Positions 39,353-47,364 of a DNA stretch of 64,000 nucleotides are shown here, in pieces. Source of the stretch: Streptomyces sp. P3. GTDB taxonomy: Bacteria; Actinomycetota; Actinomycetes; Streptomycetales; Streptomycetaceae. The notes under the pieces were generated by a model, which was given only the letters and a program-made list of their open reading frames with translations, had not been told where the DNA came from and searched no databases. A program made the translations under genes and the position numbers. Every line of letters begins with the position of its first letter. The first letter of the stretch is position 1. The stretch spans positions 6,403,501 through 6,467,500 of the forward strand of contig JAFEKX020000001.1 of NCBI GenBank assembly GCA_016893485.2. The letters are read 5' to 3'.

Positions 39353-39610
39353 CTACGCGCCCAACGCTTGCTTGACCTGGGCGAGAGAGGGGTTCGTCAT
39401 GACGCTCTCCGGGGTACCATTGGAGGGAACAACAACGACCGTGGGGACCGTCTGGTTCCCGCCATTCGCCTTCTCGACGAACGCCGCCGAAGCCGGGTCC
39501 TGCTCGATGTTGATCTCGGTGTACGCGATTCCCTCGCGGTCCATCTGGCCCTTCAGCCGACGGCAGTAACCGCACCACGTCGTGCTGTACATCGTCACAG
39601 TGCCCGACAT
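39353..39610 (-). CDS. Mycoredoxin (glutaredoxin-like) with element-derived C-terminus
   Basis: Reduces mycothiol mixed disulfides using the CGYC active site (residues 13-16, MYSTTWCGYC). 85 residues from ATG 39610, with GGAG upstream. Residues 1-53 use host-type codons. After the CAGAC core at codons 53-54 the tail (TVPTVVVVPSNGTPESVMTN, then PSLAQVKQALGA) differs from the native tail left at 27966-28052 in length and codon use (GTT GTT GTT, AAT GGT). The cis-Pro motif TVP is kept, so the protein is probably still active. A perfect sigma-R promoter precedes it, fitting thiol-stress control. Confidence 0.92.
   Translation of the reverse strand: MSGTVTMYSTTWCGYCRRLKGQMDREGIAYTEINIEQDPASAAFVEKANGGNQTVPTVVVVPSNGTPESVMTNPSLAQVKQALGA
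39450..39454. other. attR core (right junction of the integrated element)
   Basis: GTCTG shared with 28048-28052. Right of it lies native mycoredoxin 5' sequence, left of it the element-supplied 3' part. Confidence 0.6.
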
Positions 39611-39657
39611 TCTCTCGCGCTCCTCAACAGCTCGGGGATGTGTCCTCGCAGTGAGGG

Positions 39658-39684
39658 AACGTACGCGACACGGCCGCCATTCCC
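39658..39684 (-). promoter_or_regulatory. Sigma-R promoter of mycoredoxin
   Basis: On the minus strand GGGAAT (39684-39679), exactly 18 bases, then GTT (39660-39658): a full match to the SigR consensus, 47 bp before the start codon. Same architecture as the moeZ promoter at 9294. Confidence 0.8.
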
Positions 39685-39790
39685 GCCGGGGTATCCCGCG
39701 GCACGTGACGCCTGCCGCATTAGTACGACTGCGGGGGCCTCCTGTGGACAACCGACTCACCTGTCTCCGGCGACCTGGCAGCATGGCCGT

Positions 39791-41988
39791 GTGACAGCAG
39801 CAACGCACTCCTCCCTCTTCCCGCAGGTACCGGACTCGGCCGACGCGGTGCTCGAAGGGCTCGACCCCGAGCAGCGCGAGGTGGCCACCACCCTGCGCGG
39901 CCCGGTGTGCGTGCTGGCGGGCGCCGGCACGGGCAAGACACGGGCGATCACCCACCGCATCGCCTACGGAGTGCGCGCCGGGGTCCTGCAGTCCTCCAGC
40001 GTGCTGGCCGTCACGTTCACCAACCGCGCCGCGGGCGAGATGCGCGGCCGGCTCCGCCAACTCGGCGCCACCGGAGTCCAGGCGCGCACGTTCCACTCGG
40101 CGGCGCTGCGCCAGCTCCAGTACTTCTGGCCGAAAGCGATCGGCGGCAGCATGCCCCGACTCGTCGACCGCAAGATCCAGCTCGTCGCCGACGCGGCCGC
40201 CGCCTGCCGCATCCGCCTCGACCGAGGTGAACTGCGGGACGTCACCGCGGAGATCGAGTGGTCCAAGGTCACCCAGACCGTGCCCTCGGACTACGCGGCG
40301 GCGGCGGCCAAGGCGGGCCGTGACGTACCCCGCGCGCCCGCCGAGATCGCCCAGCTCTACGCCACCTACGAGGACGTCAAGCGCGACCGCGCGGTCATCG
40401 ACTTCGAGGACGTCCTGCTGCTCACCGTCGCCGTCCTCCAGGACCGGCACGACATCGCCGAACAGGTCCGCTCGCAGTACCAGCACTTCGTGGTCGACGA
40501 GTACCAGGACGTCAGCCCCCTCCAGCAGCGCCTCCTGGAGCTGTGGCTGGGCGAGCGCGACAGCCTGTGCGTCGTCGGCGACGCCAGCCAGACGATCTAC
40601 TCCTTCACCGGAGCGACCCCGGACCACCTGCTCGACTTCCGCATCCGCCACCCCGGCGCCACCGTCGTCAAGCTGGTCCGCGACTACCGCTCCACCCCCA
40701 GGTCGTCCACCTCGCCAACGGCCTGCTCTCCCAGGCCCGCGGCCGTGCCGCAGACCACCGCCTCGAGCTGATCTCCCAGCGCGCCGCGGGACCCGAGCCG
40801 GTCTACGCCGAGTACGCAGACGAGCCCGCCGAGGCCGAGGGCGCCGCCCGCCGCATCCGCGAGCTCATGGACGCGGGCGTCCCGGCCAGCGAGATCGCGA
40901 TCCTCGTCCGGACGAACTCCCAGTCCGAGACCTACGAACAGGCCCTCGCCGACGCAGGCGTCCCGTACCAACTGCGCGGTGCGGAGCGGTTCTTCGACCG
41001 CCCCGAGGTGCGCAAGGCCGGCATCGCCCTGCGCGGCGCGGCCCGCTTCGGGGGCAACGACTCGCTCCTGGACGACGTCATCGACCTGCCCTCCCAGGTC
41101 CGTGCCGTCCTCTCCGGCGAGGGGTGGACCACCGAGCCCCCGGCCGGCTCCGGCGCCGTCAGAGAGCGCTGGGAGTCGCTGGCCGCCCTGGTCAACCTCG
41201 CCCAGGACTTCGCCGCCGCCAAACCCGGTGCCACCCTCGGCGACCTCGTGGCCGAACTCGACGAGCGGGCCAACGCCCAGCACGCCCCGACCGTCCAGGG
41301 CGTCACCCTCGCCTCCCTGCACTCGGCCAAGGGCCTGGAGTGGGACGTCGTCTTCCTGGTGGGCGTCGCCGAGGGCATGATGCCGATCACCTACGCGAAG
41401 ACGGACGAACAGATCGAGGAGGAACGCCGACTCCTCTACGTCGGCGTCACCCGCGCCAGAGAGCGGCTCCACGTCTCCTGGGCCCTGTCCCGCTCACCGG
41501 GCGGCCGCCCCAGCCGCCGTCCCAGCCGTTTCCTGAACGGCCTGCGCCCCGGCTCCACCGGCGGTGCGGCCAGACCCGGCACGGTCGCGCCCGGAGGCAT
41601 CGAGCGCGGCTTCACCGGCAGCGGTCCCAAAGCCGTCCCACGGCGGACCCAGCGCACTGTGGCCCGCTGCCGGGTGTGGGGGCGCACGCTCACCGAGGCC
41701 GGTGAGATGAAGCTGATGCGCTGCGAGGACTGCCCCTCCGACATGGACGAGGGCCTCTACGAGCGGTTGCGCGAGTGGCGGGAGGTCCAGGCGCAGCGCA
41801 GCGGTCAGCCGGCGTTCTGCGTCTTCACCGACAAGACGCTGATGGCCATCGCCGAGACGGTCCCCGACGAGGAGGGCGAACTCGCGAGGATCCCCGGCGT
41901 CGGCGTGCGCAAGCTCAACCGCTACGGGGCCGATGTCCTGGCCATCTGCGGCGGTCAGGAGCCTGCGGAGGGTGTCGCGGAGGACTGA
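39791..41988 (+). CDS. uvrD2: ATP-dependent DNA helicase UvrD2 with HRDC domain (one frameshift)
   Basis: SF1A repair helicase. GTG 39791. Motifs: Walker A LAGAGTGKTRAI, AVTFTNRAAGEMRGRL, ARTFHSAALRQLQYF, Walker B FVVDEYQDVSPLQQ, GDASQTIYSFTGA, SLHSAKGLEWDVVF and YVGVTRARERLHVSW. A C is missing near 40695, between VRDYRSTP and QVVHLANGL. The C-terminus carries an HRDC domain (QPAFCVFTDKTLMAIAE) joined by the cysteine-bearing linker CRVWGRTLTEAGEMKLMRCE; the usual CxxC first pair reads CRVW here. Divergent from mycoredoxin and upstream of wblC, the same order as in mycobacteria. Confidence 0.93.
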
Positions 41989-42003
41989 TTCAAACTCGTC
42001 GAG

Positions 42004-42041
42004 AAAATAGTTTGCGCATGCCCCAGCAATCCCCATAGGTT
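42004..42041 (+). promoter_or_regulatory. Putative wblC promoter with AT-rich box
   Basis: AAAATA (42004-42009) just upstream of a -35-like TTGCGC (42012-42017), 18 bp, then TAGGTT (42036-42041). WhiB7/WblC proteins activate promoters with an AT-rich tract just before the -35, so this may be the autoregulated wblC promoter. Inference from layout. Confidence 0.5.
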
Positions 42042-42047
42042 CTTAGA

Positions 42048-42087
42048 CACGGGAACAGGGGGCCTTCTCGAAGGCCCTGATCCCGTG
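42048..42087 (+). other. Long leader stem-loop upstream of the wblC leader ORF
   Basis: CACGGG...CCCGTG closes a near-continuous stem (CAGGG/CCCTG and GCCTTC/GAAGGC inside, loop TCGA or smaller). It lies just after the predicted transcription start, in the 5' leader. Confidence 0.5.
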
Positions 42088-42155
42088 CTGTACTTGCATA
42101 TCCGAAGGGCCGGGTTCACCCCCGGTCCCCGAGACGCCGAGAGGAGGCGATTCCA

Positions 42156-42473
42156 GTGATCAGCATCAACACCAGCTCCAGCAGCACCGTGAAAATGACC
42201 GATCCCTCGGTCGTCTCCCTGTGCATGCTCGGCGTTTCGCACCTGGGCACCGGTCTGTCCGGCATTTCCGCCGTCCGTCCGGCGTCCGCACTGTCTCTCG
42301 CGGTCCTTCCCGTCCGTGAGCGCAATGAGCGACCGACCAAGGCACTGGAAGCAGTAGCGGCACAGGCGCAGGCCTATGCCTTTGCGGCCGGTGCCGGAGG
42401 CCGGAAGCAGACGACGCAGCACCACCAGATGTGGGCCTTCCGTGGGCCAGAACCCTGGAGTGATCCAGCCTGA
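42156..42473 (+). CDS. wblC leader ORF (upstream ORF)
   Basis: GTG 42156 with strong RBS GAGGAGG. It encodes 105 residues, starting MISINTSSSSTVKMTDPSVV, rich in Ser, Thr, Ala and Val, with no recognised domain. It ends 20 bp before a rho-independent terminator that precedes wblC. In mycobacteria whiB7 is controlled by upstream-ORF-dependent attenuation that responds to ribosome inhibitors; this layout is the same. The encoded peptide may have no function beyond being translated. An internal start or a missing base cannot be excluded. Confidence 0.6.
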   Translation: MISINTSSSSTVKMTDPSVVSLCMLGVSHLGTGLSGISAVRPASALSLAVLPVRERNERPTKALEAVAAQAQAYAFAAGAGGRKQTTQHHQMWAFRGPEPWSDPA

Positions 42474-42493
42474 TCGATCAGGCCGGCGCCTTC

Positions 42494-42536
42494 AGGGCCG
42501 CGGAACCCCATCCGGGATCCGCGGCCCTTCTGTTTT
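42494..42536 (+). terminator. Attenuator terminator upstream of wblC
   Basis: AGGGCCGCGGA (42494-42504) pairs with TCCGCGGCCCT (42518-42528), followed by TCTGTTTT. A genuine intrinsic terminator, rare in form for Streptomyces, placed between the leader ORF and wblC. Confidence 0.85.
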
Positions 42537-42646
42537 CCCCGAACGGGGACGACGGAGCGAAGGGGCCTCGGGACAAGAAAAGAACCCGGTACCAAGCCGA
42601 CACCCCGCCCAACAGGGCCGGACCGACCAGACGAGGAAGAACAACC

Positions 42647-43015
42647 GTGCAACTCGAAGCGCACGCCCCGTCCGTACCGCCTTCCGAAACGATCACCCCG
42701 TCCGGCCTCACGGAGGACTCCACCTTGACTCCGCTCACTGCGCTCACCGCGCTCGACGACGCCATCGAGAACCTCGGCGTACCCGTCCCCTGCCGTTCCT
42801 ACGACCCGGAGGTCTTCTTCGCCGAGTCGCCGGCCGATGTCGAGTACGCCAAGTCCCTCTGCCGCACCTGCCCGCTGATCGAGGCCTGCCTCGCCGGCGC
42901 CAAGGAGCGGCGTGAGCCCTGGGGTGTCTGGGGTGGCGAGCTGTTCGTCCAGGGTGTCGTCGTGGCCCGCAAGCGGCCGCGTGGCCGTCCGCGCAAGAAC
43001 CCGGTCACGGCATGA
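42647..43015 (+). CDS. wblC: WhiB-family transcription factor WblC (WhiB7 orthologue)
   Basis: Fe-S-cluster activator of intrinsic antibiotic resistance genes. GTG 42647 follows GAGGAAG. 122 residues. Four cluster cysteines: VPCRSYDPEVFF, then CRTCPLIEAC (C-x2-C-x5-C), followed by the GVWGG turn. The C-terminal AT-hook RPRGRPRKN distinguishes WblC/WhiB7 from other Wbl proteins. Regulated by the leader ORF and attenuator upstream. Overlaps the next gene as ATGA. Confidence 0.95.
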   Translation: MQLEAHAPSVPPSETITPSGLTEDSTLTPLTALTALDDAIENLGVPVPCRSYDPEVFFAESPADVEYAKSLCRTCPLIEACLAGAKERREPWGVWGGELFVQGVVVARKRPRGRPRKNPVTA

Positions 43016-43338
43016 ACATCTTCGGAACGATCGACCGCCCCCTCACGCACGACCCCAAGAAGCAGGCCCCGATGAAGCCGTCCACTCCCAGCGAGCCCGC
43101 GGGCTCCGCGATCCCAGACTTCACCACCCCGGGTGCGACCGAGTCGCGCCAGAACAGGACCCGAGAGATGCAACTCATTCCAGAAGCCCTGGCTCGTGCG
43201 CATATGCACGAGCGACTGCAGGACGCCGAGCGGGAACGCCGGGCCGTGCGCCTGGCGACCGCTCGCCGGATGCAGCGCAGGGCCGAGCGTGCCTCGATGC
43301 GCGCCCGCCGTGCGCTCGCCATCGCCGTCATGCAGTAA
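43012..43338 (+). CDS. Hypothetical basic protein coupled to wblC
   Basis: ATG 43012 overlaps the wblC stop. 108 residues; the first half is flexible (MNIFGTIDRPLTHDPKKQAP), the second an Arg-rich amphipathic helix (HERLQDAERERRAVRLATAR). No known domain. Translational coupling suggests that it is made with WblC, for example after antibiotic stress. Intact frame with host codon use. Followed by a strong hairpin. Confidence 0.75.
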   Translation: MNIFGTIDRPLTHDPKKQAPMKPSTPSEPAGSAIPDFTTPGATESRQNRTREMQLIPEALARAHMHERLQDAERERRAVRLATARRMQRRAERASMRARRALAIAVMQ

Positions 43339-43387
43339 TCGCTCACACCTGAAGCGGTGGCCTCCCGACCTCGGGAGGCGAAAGCTC

Positions 43388-43425
43388 CCGCGGGGCCGGT
43401 CCGTCCGAACGGACCGGCCCCGCGG
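43388..43425 (+). terminator. Terminator after the wblC operon
   Basis: Seventeen-bp perfect stem (CCGCGGGGCCGGTCCGT and its complement), loop CCGA. A smaller CTCCCGA-CC-TCGGGAG hairpin lies just upstream (43363-43378). No T tract. Confidence 0.75.
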
Positions 43426-43470
43426 TGCGTTCAGGCCGCCGATCCCCGGGCACGGCGATATCGTCGCCGG

Positions 43471-43679
43471 GTGACCAGTCGTCCCGGAGACAGTGACCCC
43501 AGCGACTCCACCGCGGAGCCCCAGCCCTCGTGTGCGCCCGCTGCGGCACCCGGTCCGAGGACCCACAGCCCACCTGGACCTGCTCCATGGAGCACGGAAC
43601 CCGGCACTACCTCTGCGACACCTGCGCCAGGGAGAACCTCAGGGCGATCGAGGGACGGCTCGACCCGGCCTGGTGGTAG
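43471..43679 (+). CDS. Small zinc-ribbon-like protein (one frameshift)
   Basis: GTG 43471 (VTSRPGDSDPSDSTAEPQP); a C is missing in the CCC near 43530, after which the frame reads VCARCGTRSEDPQPTWTCSM, then EHGTRHYLCDTCAREN and ends DPAWW at 43679. Cysteines CARC and CDTC form a probable treble-clef or zinc-ribbon site. About 70 residues. Such short proteins with a closing RLDPAWW occur next to wblC in many Streptomyces, from memory. Function unknown. The remaining 130 bp before the kinase gene end have no gene. Confidence 0.65.
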
Positions 43680-43808
43680 CGCCGCGCACCGCCTGGCCGC
43701 ACCGACCCAGGCCGCCTGCAACGCGGCCGGGCGCCGCGGGGCCGGGATGGACCCCGACCGCTTGCCGTGGGGCCGAGTCCTACCGGCCACCCACCACCGG
43801 CCCCCGGC

Positions 43809-45219
43809 TCACGCCTCCGCCGCAGGGTCCTCCTCGTCCAGGGAACCTCGTACTCGTCCTCCGGTACGAACCCGGGCAGCCACTCCTCCAGCTCCTCGCG
43901 CAGCCGCACCGTCGCACCCAGCTGGCACAGCACGCCGATTGTGCTCAATGTCACCCGATGTATCAGGAGATACGCCGGCGGAAGGTTCAGCTGCTTGCCC
44001 AACTGGTGGGCGGGGGAGCGGGGATCGGCGAGTCCAGCCTCGGAGACCCGGTGAAGGCGGATGCGAGCGGCCTGGCTGCGCATCCAGCCGCGGGTGAAGG
44101 TGAACTCGTCGACCTGGGCCGGCTCGATGATCGGCACGAGGTAGTCGAGGACGGCGTCGGGGTCCAGCTCTATCGACTCCTTGACGAAGCCTTCCGCGCG
44201 CAGCAGTTCGTAGACCGCTTCGGCATCGCCGTCGAGCGTCATGCGCAAGGAGTCGCCGATGGGCGTCGGCAGGCCGCCGGGGAGGCGGTCGACCGTGCCG
44301 AAGTCCAGGACGCCCAGCCGCCAGTCGCCCTTGCCGGCCGGGTCGGCGGGCAGCAGCCGGAAGTTGCCCGGGTGCGGGTCCGCGTGGAGGAGGCCGGTGC
44401 GGGCCGGGCCGGAGAAGAGGAAGCGGGCCAGGAGCTGACCGGCCCGGTCGCGCTGCTCCTGGGTGCCGTCGGCGATCACCTCCGACAGCGGGATCCCCTC
44501 GATCCACTCCGTGACCAGGACCTGGTCGCACTGGTGGACCACGGCGGGCACCACGACGTCCGGGTCGTCCTCGAACTCCTCCGCGTGCACCTGCTGGGCC
44601 TGCGCCTCCAGGGCGTAGTCCAGCTCCTCGGAGACCCGGTCGCGGAGCTCGGCGATGAGGGGCTTGATATCCATCCGGGGATGAGCGGGCCCAACAGGCG
44701 GGCGAAACGGCTCAGTTGGGTCAGGTCGGACAGGAGGGCCTCACCGGCGCCCGGGTACTGCACCTTGACCGCGACCTCGCGGCCGTCGTGCCACACCGCC
44801 CGGTGCACCTGGCCGATCGACGCGGCGGCCGAGGGTTTCTCCTCGAACTCCTGGAACAGCTCGCGCCAGTCCGCGCCGAGCCGCTCCTCCAGCACACCGT
44901 GCACGGTGCGTGTCGGCATCGGTGGCGCGGCCTCCTGGAGCTTGGTCAGCGCGGCGCGGTAGGGGCCGGCGACCTCTTCGGGCAGCGCAGACTCGAAGAC
45001 GGACAGTGCCTGCCCGAACTTCATCGCACCGCCCTTGAGCTCGCCGAGCACCTTGAACAGCTGCTCCGCCGTGCGCTGCTGCAGCTCGCGGCCGACAATG
45101 TCCGCGGACTCGCCCACGATCCGTTTGCCGAGCCCCCACGTAGCTCTCCCGGCGAAGCCGAGCGGGAGCGCGGCGAGCTTGGCGGTGCGGGTGACCGCCT
45201 TGCGGGGAAGATCAGACAT
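43809..45219 (-). CDS. ABC1/UbiB (AarF) family atypical kinase (frameshifted)
   Basis: Atypical protein-kinase-fold ATPase. ATG 45219. Diagnostic motifs: KxGQ loop GGAMKFGQALSVFES, the alanine-rich AAASIGQVHRAVWHDG, VAVKVQYPG, HADPHPGNFRLLP (catalytic loop) and LDFGTVDRLPG (metal loop). Breaks near 44675 (LLGPLIPG / MDIKPLIAEL) and 43850 fit single missing bases. The real C-terminus reads VPLDEEDPAAEA. In bacteria UbiB proteins support quinone biosynthesis or lipid handling; in actinobacteria (Rv3197) the partner is unclear. It overlaps the upstream ThiF-like gene by 8 bases and is divergent from, but adjacent to, wblC as in mycobacteria. Confidence 0.9.
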
Positions 45220-46437
45220 GCGCCCTCCAAGTCCCGGCCGGCCGGGCCGAGTCTGCCTTACGGCGCATATCCCTCGACGGCCGGTCCTCTGCCATTGTCG
45301 CGTGTCGATCCTCGTCCGTAGAGGTGTGTCCCTCCTTACCTTTCTCCAGGTCCTTCTCCGAGGCTCCGCAGGGGCAGCCGGAATGCGCCCAGACCGGACG
45401 CGCGTGCCAGTGCAGAGCGGGTAGTGAGACCTCCCAGCGCGCGCCCGTGCTCGACGGCGACCGCCCGTCCAGGAAGGCGAGCGCGTGCGCGGCCGCCAGC
45501 CCGGCGACGGTCGTGGCCAGCGTCAGATCGCAGGGCCGCACCTGGGGCTGCCTGCCGGAGCGCCACTGTGCGACCAGCCGGGGCCAGGTCGGATCCCGGT
45601 CGGTGCGCGCATGGTGCAGGCATTCCGCGCAGGACGTCTCGCCAGGCAGGACCAGCGGGCCCACGACCCCCGTGCCCTCCACGACACCCGCGTACAGATG
45701 AGGCGTCCCCGAGGCGATCAGGTCGGTCGCGGCGGCCGGGTCCGGCGCGTACACGGCGACATCGTCGCGCGGAGCGAGGATCACCAGGGAGAAACCGGGG
45801 TCGCCCTCCTCGGACGCTGCCCGCGAGGTCTGGCGCGCCGGGCGGTCCGGTGCCGCCCGGCGCACCGCGCGGCGCGCCGCCTCGTCCCTGCGCTCGCCGA
45901 CCGCCTCGGCGGGCAGCCCGCCCGGAGCGACGTCCCAGGGTTCGGTGACACCACCGTCACGTACAGCAATCTCTCCGATCCCCGCGCCCGACAGCAGCGC
46001 GGCGATCACCGCGCCCACCCGGCCCGCGCCCCGCACCTGCACCCGCAGCGCGCGACGCGCCGCCAGACGGCCCAGCGCCGCGCCCGGCTCGCCGGTGTTC
46101 AGGGAGAGCGACGCGAGGTCCGGGCGCAGCCGGTCCAGGACGTCCTTCTTCGCGCGGAGGGCGTCGGCCGCAGGGCCGCCGCCGGTCGCGTCGTCGAGCA
46201 GGCCCGCCTGCGTCAGCCCCTCCACCAGCCGGTCGACATGGCCCTCGGGCAGATCCATCCGCTGCCCCTCCTCGCGCAGAAGGGGCAGTCCACGAGTGCC
46301 GTTGAGCAGATCCAGGAAGCTGCCCGTGGCCGTGTCCATCGGGCCCAGCGTCATCGCGTGCGCCGGTGTCATCCCGAACTGCACGGTGTTGAGATCGCGC
46401 CAGCCCGCCGCAGCGCGGGCTTCACCATCGGATGCAT
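45212..46437 (-). CDS. ThiF/E1-like protein (possible TOMM cyclodehydratase relative; one frameshift)
   Basis: ATG 46437 gives MHPMVKPALRRA; a lost base near 46405 moves to the frame WRDLNTVQFGMTPAHAMTLG. The Rossmann part VQVRGAGRVGAVIAALLSGA with GIGEIAVRDGG corresponds to the ThiF/E1 fold, but the nucleotide-binding Gly pattern is degenerate. Zinc-type cysteines are CAECLHH and SGCPCG. The N-terminal region resembles the winged-helix peptide-binding part of TOMM leader-binding proteins. No precursor peptide is seen nearby. Its stop overlaps the kinase start, so the two genes are coupled. Function in this conserved location is not known. Confidence 0.7.
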
Positions 46438-46655
46438 GACAGGCCCCCGTAGCCCTAGGAAGTACGTCCCGTGTTGCCGGTGGAACGGGTCGCTGCTCCG
46501 CCGGTCATGCCAGCGTGCACGGTCCTGCCGATGGGTGCCGAAAGTTGTCCACAGGCTGTGGGGATTCGTCGTACGAATCAGACGCTTGGTGGGGTATCGA
46601 CACCGAACCGTCCCGGGGCGGGACTTCCCGTGTGTGCAGAGGGTAACGTCGTGCC

Positions 46656-47252
46656 GTGCCCGCCGACCCACTGCACAGCGCCGGAAAACCACAGCGCAGT
46701 ACGACGAGCCTGCCGCCAGGCGGCCCGGGGGCGAGCGCGATCGAGGTCCGCAGGAGCGCGCGCAGGCGCAGGACTGTCTCCGCGTACCGCGAGGGCGATC
46801 GCACCGTCGTGCTCATCCCCGCCCGCATGTCCGAGGCGGAGGAGAAGCGCTGGGTCACCGTCATGCTCGACAAGCTGGCCGCCCAGGAAAGCAAACGCGT
46901 GCTCGGTGACACGGAGCTGGCCGAGCGTGCCGAGCGGCTGTCCGCCCAGTACTTCGACGGCCGTGCCCGGCCCACCTCGGTGCGCTGGGTCACCAACCAG
47001 AACACGCGCTGGGGTTCCTGCACGCCCTCCGAGGGCAGCATCCGCCTCTCGCACCGGCTCCAGGGCATGCCCGAGTACGTCGTCGACTACGTACTGCTGC
47101 ACGAGCTGGCGCATCTCCTGGTGCCCGGACACGGTCCGCGGTTCTGGCGGCTCCTGGAGGCGTATCCGCGCACCGAGCGGGCCAAGGGCTATCTCGAGGG
47201 CGTGGTCGCGGCCGAGCGGCTGCCCCATCCACCGGGCGCCCGCGACGAATGA
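46656..47252 (+). CDS. M48-type metallopeptidase, YgjP-like (DUF45)
   Basis: GTG 46656, 198 residues, intact. The core reads RWVTNQNTRWGSCTPSEGSI, then the zinc site LLHELAHLLVPGHGPRFWRL (HExxH plus a downstream His), characteristic of the YgjP/DUF45 group. Basic N-terminus (RRSARRRRTVSAYREGDRTV). Cytoplasmic, no signal peptide. Divergent from the ThiF-like gene, with about 220 bp between them holding the promoters. Substrate unknown. Confidence 0.85.
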   Translation: MPADPLHSAGKPQRSTTSLPPGGPGASAIEVRRSARRRRTVSAYREGDRTVVLIPARMSEAEEKRWVTVMLDKLAAQESKRVLGDTELAERAERLSAQYFDGRARPTSVRWVTNQNTRWGSCTPSEGSIRLSHRLQGMPEYVVDYVLLHELAHLLVPGHGPRFWRLLEAYPRTERAKGYLEGVVAAERLPHPPGARDE

Positions 47253-47364
47253 CATCCCCTTGTGGGGATTGTGTACCGGGTCTGTACCGACATCCTCCGG
47301 TGTCCGAGATTGCCGTTAGCCTGACGCGACGCACTCGCATTCGGGATGGGGACGGTCGTTACGC

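Larger units (their letters stand above)
28048..39454. mobile_element. 11.4-kb integrated phage-like element in the mycoredoxin gene (defective prophage or satellite)
   Basis: Boundaries are set by the split mycoredoxin gene: native 3' end at 27966-28052, functional copy with a new 3' end at 39353-39610, and the shared core GTCTG at 28048 and 39450. Inside, GC is visibly lower, AT-rich stretches occur and gene content is phage-like: prim-pol, ribbon-helix-helix proteins, four membrane paralogues, iteron-like repeats, terS, terL, portal and a truncated scaffold. An IS5-family element lies at 37923-38821. I find no integrase, excisionase of known type, capsid, tail, holin or endolysin gene. It therefore cannot be autonomous and probably lost a large segment at the IS. 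Confidence 0.85.

Noticed and set aside
28048..39454. tRNA as the integration target of the element
   Set aside because: No tRNA at either junction; the split mycoredoxin gene explains both ends.
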